In this document: positions 21,674-31,515 of the stretch, piece after piece
Position numbering within the stretch: position 1 is the stretch's first letter
How the letters are laid out: every line of letters starts with the position of its first letter
NCBI GenBank assembly: GCA_963580285.1
Contig: OY757025.1
Coordinates: 120,191,223 to 120,255,222 of the forward strand
DNA length: 64,000 nucleotides
Direction: 5' to 3'
Source: Lucinisca nassula
Taxonomy: Eukaryota; Mollusca; Bivalvia; Lucinida; Lucinidae
Program-made: the position numbers and the translations under genes
The notes under the pieces: generated by a model
The model's database searches: none
What the model was told of the DNA's origin: nothing
The model's input: the letters and a program-made list of their open reading frames with translations, nothing else

Positions 21674-23203
21674 GAAATAAAAGCATAGAGTGGTGTCCAT
21701 AATTTAATAATATAATTGACAGTCACTTCAGTCTAGTATTGTTTCGTTTAAAAGCATGTAATTCACGTTTATAGTTTCCATTTTTCCTGGTGCCGTGAGA
21801 TCTAGTTCTGCGTTTTCGACATTCCAGGAGCGAGAAAATATCAAAGTCCGGAATTCTGAAAATATTACCCTCATGATAAATGTTGTCATTAAATCCCATT
21901 GGAAAAGAGGTCTGTAAAGATTAAATACTTTTCAGTACAGCCACATATCTTTTGATCATTTTGAATCTAGATGTAGAATTTGCATAGTAGTAAAGTTTTT
22001 CCACTGGTTGTATAACAATGTTATTTACGGAATGACCTGTACGTCGAAAGTGACGGTACAAAAAAGTTTCCGTTTTCTTAGGCTTACTCATTCTAAGATA
22101 ATGCTCGTTCAATCTAGTTTTAAGCAAGCGGTTAGTTTGACCGACGTAGTACATATTACAGTTTGCAGCACGTCATGTAATTAGATAAATTAAATCTGTA
22201 GACTTTCATGTCAAATCAGACATGTTAACTACAGAGAAGCGTCTACCGTTTACAGATGAAGAAATGGTAGACGCAGTGCTTAAATGCGAACAACATATGC
22301 ACCTCTTGGCATTACACTTAGAAATACTAGGATACATTCCACTTCTTTTCCCCGGATTAGGATATTTTCGAAGGATGGGTGACTTGAGAGGAGATAGTCT
22401 TATACGAAGATTAAACTTAGAAAAGGCTTTACGTAGTTTATGATACCGATACCCCAGATTTAGAAGTTTAACGGTTAATAATTTTTTACGAGTGTTGAAG
22501 TCGGATACATGACAGACACTCTAGCGAATCGAATTAACTGCGAAATATAAACCCCTTACGATGTCGCACGAGGAACATCACCGTCCAAAAAAGGAAAATT
22601 TACAATCTCGAAATCAAAATCATCACGTTTATCATAAATTTTGCAAGAAACAAATCCATCTACAATAGATAAATGTAAATCCAAAAAGGAGGCCTCATTA
22701 TCAAAAAATTTGCCTTGTTTAACTGAAGTTCTAGGGGATAAATCTGACTGATCAAACTATCAAAGTAAGTATTGTCAATATTTAATAATTCATCTAAATA
22801 TCTAGAAGTAGAACTAAAAGCCTCAATAATTATAGATTGGTTATCAATAGAAAGCGACAACATGATGTCTCTTTCATAACAATACAAGAACAGATCAGCC
22901 GCAAGAGGTGCGCAATTCGTACCCATCGGAATACCAACATTTTGTCTAAATAACTTACGAGTAGTACCGAATCTAATATAAATATTGTCAAGTAGAAAGG
23001 TGATGGCATCACACACTTTCTGACATGACCAAAGTGTATAATTCTTATGCTCTTTAGAAGTGACAATGCATTTCTGACATTACATGCAGGATAGAGAGAA
23101 TCTTCTCTGTGAAAAGCCGATTCAATTAAATCATTAAGCTTTTCTTTTATAAGATTATGAGAAAGTGAAGTATAAAGAGTGGAAAAATCGTAAGTAGACA
23201 GAC
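21674..23203 (-). mobile_element. Chimeric Penelope-like element, second copy
   Basis: Minus-strand order: RT from about 23203 (YDFSTLYTS) through GIPMGTNCAPLAADLFLYCY and RYLDELLNID (YLDD changed to YLDE) to KALRSL-antisense at 22440, then the endonuclease domain down to about 21900, then NIYHEGNIFRIPDFDIFSLL and a basic segment to 21674. The RT-to-endonuclease join is the same as at 17642. It meets the plus-strand copy head-to-head at 23203/23204. Confidence 0.78.
21900..22440 (-). pseudogene. PLE GIY-YIG endonuclease domain, second copy, with in-frame UGA
   Basis: Same domain as 17110-17642. UGA codons are at 22206-22208 (after SDLT) and 22173-22175 (after YLIT), followed by NCNMYYVGQTNRLLKTRLNE and FLYRHFRRTGHSVNNIVIQP. 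A TAA after KSI (about 21920) is shared with the first copy. The RLLKTRLNEH and HF..TGHS blocks fit the GIY-YIG fold. Confidence 0.6.
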
Positions 23204-24720
23204 AACGTCGTCGTTGTGTGACGGCTCCACTATGTTAACACGCTTAAGCAGGAGCTTGGTGGTACTAAGGCCAATGAACTTCAGCCTTTGGCTGAAGAGA
23301 GAGCTATAGTAGATAAACATGTTTGTCTTTCAGCCACCAAGTTTGCTGTGTGTGTAAACGAAGGCCAAGACAAGCTTCCTACGCTATACTGGTTACCAAA
23401 ACTTCATAAAAAACCTTACAAAGCACGGTTTATTGCAAATTCTAGTTCTTGCACTACCACTGAACTTTCTAAATTATTAACTTCCTGTCTTACTGCTATT
23501 AAAACGCATGTAATTAAATATTGTGATAAAGTCTTTGAAAGATCAGGAAGAAATCTGTTTTGGTCTATAAAAAATTCGAATGAGGTTTTAAATAAATTGA
23601 AATCTAGACAGTTTCGTGCTTCTAGTCTGTCTACCTACGATTTTTCCACTCTTTACACTACACTTCCTCATAATCTTATAAAAGAAAAGCTTAATGATTT
23701 AATTGAATGGGCTTTTCACAGAGAAGATTCTCTCTATCTTGCATGTTATGTCAGAAATGCATTTTCACTTCTAAAGAGCATAAGAATTATACACTTTGGT
23801 CATGTCAGAAAGTGTGTGATGCCCTCACCTTTCTACTTGACAATATTTATATTAGATTCGGTACTAAGTTATTTAGACAAATTGTGGGTATTCCGATGGG
23901 TACTAATTGCGCACCTCTTGTGGCTGATCTGTTCTTGTATTGTTATGAAAGAGACTTCATTTTGTCGCTTTCCATTGATAACCAATCTGAAATTATTGAA
24001 GCTTTTAGCTCTACTTCTAGATATTTAGATGATTTATTAAATATTGATAATACCTATTTTGATGGTTTGATCAGTCAGATTTACCCCCTAGAACTTCAGT
24101 TAAATAAAGCAAATTCTTCTGATACCGAGGCCCCGTTTTTGGATTTACATCTATCTATTGTAGATGGATTTGTTTCGTGTAAAATTTATGATAAACGCGA
24201 TGACTTTGATTTTGAGATTGTAAATTTTCCTTTTTTGGATGGTGATGTTCCTCGTGCGCCATCCTATGGCGTTTATATTTCGCAATTAATTCGATTTGCT
24301 AGAGTGTGTAGTCATGTAACTGACTTCAACACTCGTAATAAATTATTAACGGCTAAACTTCTTAATCAGGGTTATCGGTACCATAAACTACGCAAAGCCT
24401 TTTCAAAATTTTATAGACGCCATTCTGATTTAATTTCAAAATTCAATATTGGACTTAAATCTCTTCTGCAACAAGGTCTATCGGAACCCGAATTTTATGG
24501 TGACTTAGTATATAAATTCAGAAAAATATATAACCGCAATGACTTCAGCACCCAATTTCGTAAAATCATTCTTCGATATAAAAAGATTGGGTACAACATG
24601 GATATTATACGACAGACTGCATGCATGGTAGTTAACCCAATCACGGTTGGCAACTTTGCTTCCCTCTTTAATTGCACGCCGGTGGGTCAGGCCTCAGATT
24701 CTATGACGGCTCCAACGTAA
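23204..24720 (+). pseudogene. PLE reverse transcriptase, one frameshift
   Basis: It begins NVVVV, UGA at 23219-23221, RLHYVNTLKQEL, then KLPTLYWLPKLHKKPYKARF (RT motif 1 region), YDFSTLYTTLPHNLIKEKL, GIPMGTNCAPLVADLFLYCY, RYLDDLLNID (catalytic DD) and the long PLE thumb up to VGQASDSMTAPT. One T is missing near 23763 relative to 31858, shifting the frame; otherwise the RT is open to the stop at 24720. The UGA sits where relatives have Cys. This frame and the one at 31516 are the least damaged of the window. Confidence 0.82.
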
Positions 24721-25285
24721 AAGCTTATTGAAAATTAAAGAGATAATGTTGGTCGGTGCCTGATGCTCTGTCTCTGGTCGGGCTCATCGGAGTCTAACTG
24801 TTGGTTTTCTTTTGCTCCAGCATTTCAGTGGTTTCTTGCTGTCGAGTCCTCACCGTTGTCTCACCTCTGTGGTTCTTTGATTTCTGTGTTCACGGAGATG
24901 TTGCACTGATGAGTTAGGAGGCCTTCATGCGGACTGAACAAATTATTTGTCTAAATCGCGACGGAAGTAAGGGCGAGGATTGTGGCCACGTAAAATCGAT
25001 TTAAGCCCCCCAGTGGAAATCTTCCACTGACCGTTCCAGGCGGCTCTTCTGTGTCGATTTATTTATGCTGTTGTTTGTTACTTACTGTGTGTATCACTTG
25101 TGTCTTTTAATTTTGGATGGCCATATGGCCATTTTGTGGGAAAGTAACTGTCCATATGGCCTTCCTTTGTTTAGGTTTCCATTATGGTCTGGTCGCTTAA
25201 TGTTTGTATTTCTTTCTCTTTGGTGTCTTTTATGGATGGAGTAAGTTAATTGTATCAATTCCTGATCTTTGTTTTACTTCTACTT
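23204..25285 (+). mobile_element. Penelope-like element, best-preserved long copy
   Basis: It starts at 'aacgtcgtcgttgtg', 5'-truncated and abutting an inverted copy. It carries the complete RT region to TAA at 24718-24720 and a ~565-bp 3' region ending 'tttgttttacttctacttt'. The 3' region includes 'ggatggccatatggcca', a short palindrome present in every subfamily A tail. A minus-strand PLE scrap (25286-25396) is fused to its end. Confidence 0.88.
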
Positions 25286-25396
25286 TGAAACACGAAAACG
25301 TCTGGATTTCAATTTATTTTAAACCTCAATCGTTTTTGTTTTTTTTATAGACCAAAACAGATTTCTTCCTGATCTTTCAAAGCGTTTATCACAATA
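25286..25396 (-). mobile_element. PLE RT scrap, inverted
   Basis: Reverse complement of the region coding for FERSGRNLFWSIKN and following, with a T-rich expansion in the middle. It is joined directly to the terminus of the plus-strand copy. Confidence 0.6.
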
Positions 25397-25689
25397 AAAA
25401 AATTGCCAATTTATGACGTCACTAGTCAAGAGTAACGTCATATTCTCACATCGAAAACGTTAGAAAAGGATATGAATGCGTGTGTTTCAGTCGATAATTT
25501 AAGCGGGATTTCTTTCTAAAATGGCGAAAAGTTATGAGATTTTGAAGCAAACAACAACATCATTGCCGATTTTCAGCGTGTCAGAATCGAAAAAGATCAC
25601 CTCTAATTTGTGATTTGTGTTCTAGAGATACAAACGACCCAAGTATAGTGCATATGTGTGTTATCACAATTAAGAAATGAATGAAACCG
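25397..25689. other. Unannotated spacer
   Basis: No gene or recognised repeat seen. Confidence 0.4.
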
Positions 25690-25892
25690 TCCACAAAAAG
25701 TGGTGCGAGGCGGACTGTCCATTGCAAATATATGCCACATTGGTGCCATTTGGCGGCAGGGCTTGAGATATCATTTTATCTCAGTGTCGGGTAAAAGTCC
25801 CACATCCCACAAAACTGGAAGCAACGTCTCAGAAATGACCTAAACTGTGTTGACGGGGAAGTTAAACGTCAATTCAAACAAACAAAACTACC
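25690..25892 (+). mobile_element. SINE family 3, 5'-truncated
   Basis: It has 'agtggtgcgaggcggac', 'gggcttgagatatcattt' and 'gtcgggtaaaagtcccac', and ends 'gtgttgacggggaagttaaac' with a (CAAA) tail. It lies inside the proposed 20.7-kb intron. Confidence 0.65.
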
Positions 25893-25912
25893 CAAAAATC
25901 TTGCTAATGGTT

Positions 25913-26180
25913 TTAACTCTTATCTTGCTGTTCACGACAACCCCTATCTTTGCAAACAGTGTAGATCCAGATCAGATGGCTTCTGAAGAAGCCATCTGAT
26001 CAGGATCTAACAGTGTAGATCCAGATCAGATGGCTTCTGAAGAAGCCATCTGATCAGGATCTACACTGTTTGGCATTCAGTTTATGAATTTGTGGCGATA
26101 AATTACATCAAGTAATTTGATTGGTTGATAGACAGAAATGGGTGTGGCTTAAATGAATATTAAGCAAGATGAGGGTTAAG
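25913..26180. mobile_element. TTAA-flanked MITE (piggyBac-like), copy 2
   Basis: TTAA is at 25913-25916 and 26177-26180, with inverted ends 'ctcttatcttgctg' and the complement of 'agcaagatgaggg'. The core palindrome, 'gatcagatggcttctgaagaagccatctgatc', is present twice in tandem (about 25974-26063). The flank 'tttgattggttgatag...gggtgtggc' is the reverse complement of 5688-5725, so the copy is inverted relative to copy 1. Confidence 0.75.
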
Positions 26181-26200
26181 ACAAAAGTGAAACACGTACC

Positions 26201-26255
26201 TCTTATAAGGGTAAAAACAAACATAACAGCAAAAATAAAATACAGCGGTTTCATT
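26201..26255 (-). CDS. Putative first exon: signal peptide of a small secreted precursor
   Basis: ATG is at 26253-26255, with A at -3. It encodes MKPLYFIFAVMFVFTLIR: a short basic start, then a hydrophobic stretch typical of a secretion signal. The frame reaches a splice donor G|GTACGT at 26201/26200 in phase 1. Joining this G to the CC of the exon at 5507 restores an Ala codon, giving ...TLIRA followed by the acidic segment, a plausible signal peptidase site. A TATA box lies about 70 bases upstream. Phase match, promoter, donor, acceptor and poly(A) signal are all consistent, but the 20.7-kb distance and short exon mean chance cannot be excluded. No family was recognised. Confidence 0.42.
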
Positions 26256-26324
26256 CTGTTAACTTGTTAGCTGCCACTCCGATTGCTGGATCTTTCTAAA
26301 ATAGCAAAAAAAAAATACTAAGGC

Positions 26325-26333
26325 TTTTATAGT
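26325..26333 (-). promoter_or_regulatory. Candidate TATA box (CTATAAAAG)
   Basis: Minus-strand CTATAAAAG, 70 bases upstream of the ATG at 26255. A start site about 30 bases downstream would give a ~40-base leader. Further upstream (about 26363-26376, minus strand) lies AAAGCGAAAGTAA, one base from the interferon-regulatory-factor pattern GAAANNGAAA. That is weak evidence by itself. Confidence 0.42.
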
Positions 26334-26429
26334 TATACCAGAAAAAAAACATGTTACTTTCGCTTTAGGATGTGTCAACAGCTGAAACTAAAAGAAAGGC
26401 GAAGTATAAGCAAATAGTAAATTTACGCT

Positions 26430-26547
26430 TTTGATGTTTCCATTAGGGTCTGTTGATTCATGTTGCTGTTCTTTCCCGTTGGTGTCTCTGATGAGAGCTG
26501 TGGGTTAATTGTATCGATTCCTGATCATTGCCTTCACTTCCACTTTA
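26430..26547 (+). mobile_element. Penelope-like element 3' tail (subfamily B)
   Basis: 'tttccattagggtctg', 'ttggtgtctctgatgagag' and the terminal 'gatcattgccttcacttccactt'. No coding part. The downstream stretch 26548-26889 holds nothing I can identify. Confidence 0.7.
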
Positions 26548-26933
26548 CTTACGACTCTGCCCAAACGCAGAATCTAACAATAGTATGCACAGTTGTAGTC
26601 TACGATAGGTCCTTTGTACTAAAGATGAATTTCCTCCTTTATCGGTTTTACTTGCTTAAGTTGGGGTTTCCAATAAAAATAGACCTCAAGGTATTACCCA
26701 AGAAAAAAACATGTTTAATCTATCTAAAATGGATATTCTGGATGTGACATTTTCTGATAGAAACAGTCAATCATAGTTATAAATGTGTTTATACACATTT
26801 ATTTATTTGCTTCTTTTCAGGACTTGTATCATTTAATTTGTTTCAATGTACCCCCTAATTTCTAGTCCATATTTATTTTTTGGCACATTTGATCTTTATT
26901 GTTTCCTCTGGCTTTCTTTGCCGGATCATTGCA

Positions 26934-26979
26934 GGGTCACTGATGAGGCTTTATTAGCCGAAACTACGTAGTATGACAC
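26934..26979 (+). ncRNA. Type I hammerhead ribozyme, copy 1
   Basis: Core CTGATGA at 26940-26946; stem II GGCT/AGCC with loop TTATT; GAA at 26960-26962; stem III ACT/AGT closed by ACGT. The cleavage triplet GTA ends at 26973. Stem I GGGTCA pairs with TGACAC with one mismatch. All core nucleotides needed for self-cleavage are present. Confidence 0.85.
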
Positions 26980-27319
26980 ATCTTCTTACTTATGAATGTT
27001 TTCATTGCTCTTAAAGGAACTCATTTTTTATTTTTATTTGCCTTCACTGCAGCTGGTGTTGTGCCGTGTGGCGGCCGTAAAACGTCTCCCCGTACATCAA
27101 CTATAGTATAGTTTATATTTTACTTTTGGTCCTTTGAGATCAGCGTGAACATTCTGAGAAATCAAAAACAAATTATTGGTTTAGACTCATATTCTAGACA
27201 GGTTTTTTTAATTTTTTGGACCCCGATTTGATTTATATCAGTCTTTGTATCGACTGCCTATTCGAAATTTGCAAAATTGCAGTATGTTTCCTCTGGCTTT
27301 CTTTGCCGGATCATTACAT

Positions 27320-27363
27320 GGTCACTGATGAGGCTTTATTAGCCGAAACTACGTAGTATGACC
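27320..27363 (+). ncRNA. Type I hammerhead ribozyme, copy 2
   Basis: Core, stem II and stem III are identical to copy 1. The GTA cleavage site ends at 27358. Stem I is GGTCA/TGACC (5 bp). Confidence 0.85.
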
Positions 27364-27613
27364 CATCTTCTTTCTTATGAATGTTTTCATTGCTCTTAAA
27401 GGAACTCATTTTTGATTTTTATATGCCTTCACTGCAGCTGGTGTTGTGCCGTGTGGCGGCCGTAAAACGTCTCCCCGTACATCAATCAAAGTGTAGTTTA
27501 TATTTTACTTTTGGTCCTTTGAGATCAGCGTGAATATTCTGAGAAATCAGAAATAAATTATTGGTTTAGACGCATATTCTAGACAGGTTTTTAATTTTTT
27601 GGACCCCGATTTG

Positions 27614-27975
27614 ATTTATATCAGTCTTTAATAAGTGGAGTAAGTTAATTGTGTCGGTTCCTGATCTTTGTTTTACTTCTACTTTCCATATCGCTGTAAG
27701 CCCCCCAGTGGAAACCTTCCACTGACCGTTCCAAGGCGGCTCTTCTGTGACGATTTATTTATGTTGTTGTTTGTTACTTGCTGTGTGTATCGCTTGTGGT
27801 TTTGGATGGCCATATGGCCATTTTGTGGGAAAGTAACTGTCCTTATGGCCTTCCTTTGTTTAGGTTTCCATTATGGTCTGGTCGCTTAATGTTTGTATTT
27901 CTTTCCCTTTGGTGTCTTTTATGGGTGGAGTAAGTTAATTGTATCAATTCCTGATCTTTGTTTTACTTCTACTTT
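27614..27975 (+). mobile_element. Two PLE tails inserted in the hammerhead array
   Basis: A 56-bp tail tip (27629-27684, ending 'cttctacttt') is followed by a longer tail (27695-27975) with the same end. The insert splits a monomer between 'atatcagtcttt' and 'gtatcgactgcc', which are contiguous at about 27235-27260. There is no obvious target duplication. Confidence 0.78.
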
Positions 27976-28047
27976 GTATCGACTGCCTATTCGAAATTTG
28001 CAAAATTGCAGTTTGTTTCATATGGCTTTCTTTGCCGGATCATTACA

Positions 28048-28093
28048 GGGTCACTGATGAGGCTTTATTAGTCGAAACTACGTAGTATGACCC
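28048..28093 (+). ncRNA. Type I hammerhead ribozyme, copy 3
   Basis: Stem I GGGTCA/TGACCC is perfect over 6 bp. Core CTGATGA is at 28054-28060. Stem II has one G-T wobble (GGCT/AGTC). The GTA cleavage site ends at 28087. Confidence 0.85.
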
Positions 28094-28165
28094 ATCTTCT
28101 TTCTTATGAATGGTTTCATTGCTCTTAAAGGAACCCATTTTTTATTTTTAATTTGATTACGTTCT

Positions 28166-28505
28166 AACTAATGCTCTTAATGTATTTTGGCATATCTTCG
28201 GGTCATAAATAGCTATATTACTCTACTCTTAGCAGCAAAACGGATAGCAACAATGAGAACAAAGAGTTTATCAAAAGATGCTATGTGATGAAATATGTAT
28301 TGATCAAGAATCAAACAATAAAAATAATTCAGACAAAATAATTCTAGCTACATATGTTCAAGTAATAAGGTCTAAGTAGCAGTAGATGAAAAAGATAAGA
28401 CACAAAAGAATGACGGGCAATTCAGAAATTCATAGAGGATATTTACTTTTTTGAGGTGGATACCAAAAATATTTCATCGAGTCTGCTGAAAAACCCAAAT
28501 TTTCA
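28166..28505. other. Unannotated spacer
   Basis: AT-rich sequence with no gene or recognised repeat. Confidence 0.4.
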
Positions 28506-28688
28506 CGAGTGCGAAGCGCCTTGGAACGGTCAGTGGAATGATTTCCACTGGGGGGGGGGGGGGGGGGGGCTTATATCGATTTTACGTGGCAACAATCCTC
28601 GCCTTTACTTCCGTCGCGATGGTAGACAAATAATTTGTTCAGTCCGCATGAAGGCCTCCTAACTCAGTGCAACATCTCCGTGAACATT
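28506..28688 (-). mobile_element. PLE 3' region fragment with a G-run
   Basis: It matches the inner part of the tail ('gccttggaacggtcagtgga', 'tccgcatgaaggcctcct') but lacks the terminal part. The G-run at 28551-28569 is an expansion of the G-tract seen in other copies. Confidence 0.7.
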
Positions 28689-31515
28689 AAGACAGTCATG
28701 CTTCCACTGAAAAATAGTTGTATAATGGGCCCCATATAGAGAAAAAGCTACCGATTTTATTATTAATAAAACCTATATATTTTTCACACTGAAATTTCCA
28801 TTTAAGTTGTGAAATGAATACATCCAGGTTGAGTTCGTCATTTACAAATTTATTTTTGTAAATGTATTGATTTGCTAAAACCTAATAAAACGACAAGTGT
28901 TTATTTTTATTTCGGTTTGAGAAAATGATGGCTTTACTACTTAAATCGAAGTTCAGATTTGTGCGTGCAAGTATCTATACTCTCAAAAGCTGCCAGAATT
29001 TATTCACTTTTTCACATTCTGTAAATAGATGCAGGATAGTTTCCGCATGATTCGCGCAGTATGAACATTGATTTTCATCTATTTTCTTTATTCTGTGTAA
29101 AAAGGATTTAGTAATTAAAATTTTATTTATAAGTTTAAACTTGAAGTCTTTTAACATCACTTCTTTTAAATCTTTGACCACTAAGTTATAACACATTAAA
29201 TCATCCGATGAAATATTTCCTAATTCACGTTTCCATTTATTTGAAAAGATAATTTCTTTAGTCCCAACCATTATGTCATAAAACTTCCTGCACCCTTTGT
29301 TGTCTTTTATTTAGTTTCGAGTATATATATATACTGCATGTTGTATTATAAACATTCATTATGCAAAACAGTTTATTTTCGATAATCGTATTTTTCCACT
29401 GATTAGGAATTTTAGCTATTAATGCTTGGTAATTTAAATAGGTCCCCCTTACCCCATAAACAGCTTTGAATCTTTCAAAACTATAGATATCACCATTATG
29501 ATCTACTAAATCTGACATTAGTTTAACACATTTGTTGAACCAATAATTATTATAAAACATCAGACCATGTGTCAATTTACTGTTATACCAAATTGGAGTA
29601 TCCAAAATCTCTTTAATATTTTCTATTTTAAGTTTATTACAGAAAGTGCACCAACTTAGAAGTAAATCTTTCCAGGGAGGGTTATCAATATCCGTATGAG
29701 TTTGGATAGCATATCCATAACCAGAACTTAGTAACAGCATAAAATTTATATTAGATAATGTATACCAAGCATTATTTTCTGTGTTTTGTATAATTCTACG
29801 TATCCATAAAATATTCAATGCTTTTAGAAAGTATCAGATGTTTATTATTCGAAGTCCACCTTCTCTAAAGTTCTTAACTATTATATCATGTTTGATTCTG
29901 TCTGGCCCCTAATTCAATAAAAAATTTCAAAAAAATCGGTTTATCTGCTTGATAAGATCGTCTGGAGGATTGGGAAGTGCTAAAAATAAGTGGGTGAATT
30001 TAGCCAAGGCTAAAGATTTTATACTTGTTATACGACCTATTAATGTCAACTTTATTTTTGACCATTGTTTACAAATATTTTTAGCTTTATTCAGAACTTC
30101 GTAGTAATTCAAGTCCCAAACATCATTAACATTAGTTGAAAAATTGACGCCAAGTACTCTAAACGGGCATTGATTCCAGTCACGATATTGGCGTGTAACC
30201 GAATTACTCAACACTCCAATCCAAATAGCACGTGTTTTTTTTAACATTGATCTTAAGTCCTGACAAAAATAAAACTGATTTAAAACATTTAACGTCTTCC
30301 TCAAAGACCATTCTGAACCGTCCAGGAAAACCTGTGTATCTCCAGCATATTGGCTTAGTTTAAAAAACTTGTTATCAATATTAATGCCTCGTATTTCTTG
30401 ATTATTCCTTATCATCTCACCCAATATTTCAGCAGCCAAAACAAATAGGTATGGAGATATTGGGTCCCCTTGTCTGCATCCTCTGTTCAGACTGAAACTT
30501 TCAGACATAAAGCCATTCTGTATGATACAGGATTCAGAACCTTTTTGAAAAATTCTTACCCATTTTCTGATTGAAGGTCCAAAATTATAATACTTTAAAG
30601 TTTTATCAATAAATTTCCAAGAAACTGTATCGAATGCTTTTTCAAAATCCATCGATAATATCAGACCTGGGAGATTTTGTTTTTGTGTTTCAAATAAAAC
30701 ATCATAAATCATTCTTATGTTTTCACCTATATATCTACCTAATAAAAATCCCTTTTGGTCTTCATGAATAACTTTATTTAAAACATTTTTCATTCTATTT
30801 GCTATAACCGCAGAAGCCATTTTATAAATTACATTAAGCAATGAAATAGGACGCCAGTTTTAAAGGGTCTGTCTACATTTATTTGGTTTTGGAATACAGG
30901 TTATGACACCTTGTTTTTGAGTAATAGATAGATTTTCACATCTCTAACCATAATTAAGAGATATTAAAACAAAAGCGCCTAAAGCTATCCAAAAGCTTTT
31001 AAAAAAATCAACGGTAAATCCATCTTGACCGGGACTTTTCCCATTCTTCATAATTTTCAGAGTTTCACCTAGTTCACTGAAAGTATTTTCGCCTTCAAGT
31101 TGATCTGAATCAAGAACAGAAAGTTTATTGTCGTTTTCTCCCAGAATATTTTCAATATCTTCGTCATTTAACTGTTCATTTTCATTATATAAATTACAAC
31201 AGAATTGTTTCTGTCAATTTAAAATATCATTAGTATCTGTGTATTCTACCCCTTCCTCAATTAATTTGTTAATTACTTTACTGGTAAAGTTTCTATTCTC
31301 AAGATTAAAGAAATAATTTGTAGACTTTTCTCCCAAATCTTGGTATCGGCACCTTGATCGTAACATTACCCCATCTATTTTATCTTTTCTTATATTTAAT
31401 AATTCTTCTTTTTTTGTTATTTAGTCACGTATTTTTTTTTCAGTGATATTATTTAAGTTAGCATTTATTTCGTTTTCTAATAATTTAATATCGTTTTCCA
31501 GTTTTAATTCGGCTT

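Larger units (their letters stand above)
26890..28165 (+). repeat. Tandem ~370-bp monomers each with a hammerhead ribozyme
   Basis: Successive units share 'ctttctttgccggatcatt', the hammerhead, 'cttatgaatg.tttcattgctc', 'ccttcactgcagctggtg' and 'cggccgtaaaacgtctcc'. Hammerheads are at about 26934, 27320 and 28048. After removing the PLE insert 27614-27975, the spacing is about 385 and 367 bp. Non-coding tandem monomers of this size with type I hammerheads are the layout reported for metazoan retrozymes, small retroelements that yield circular RNAs. Confidence 0.78.

Noticed and set aside
22222..22443. Plus-strand frame MLTTEKRLPFTDEEMVDAVL (also 17434-17652)
   Set aside because: It is antisense to the PLE endonuclease domain, which has recognisable motifs on the minus strand; it recurs only because the PLE piece recurs.
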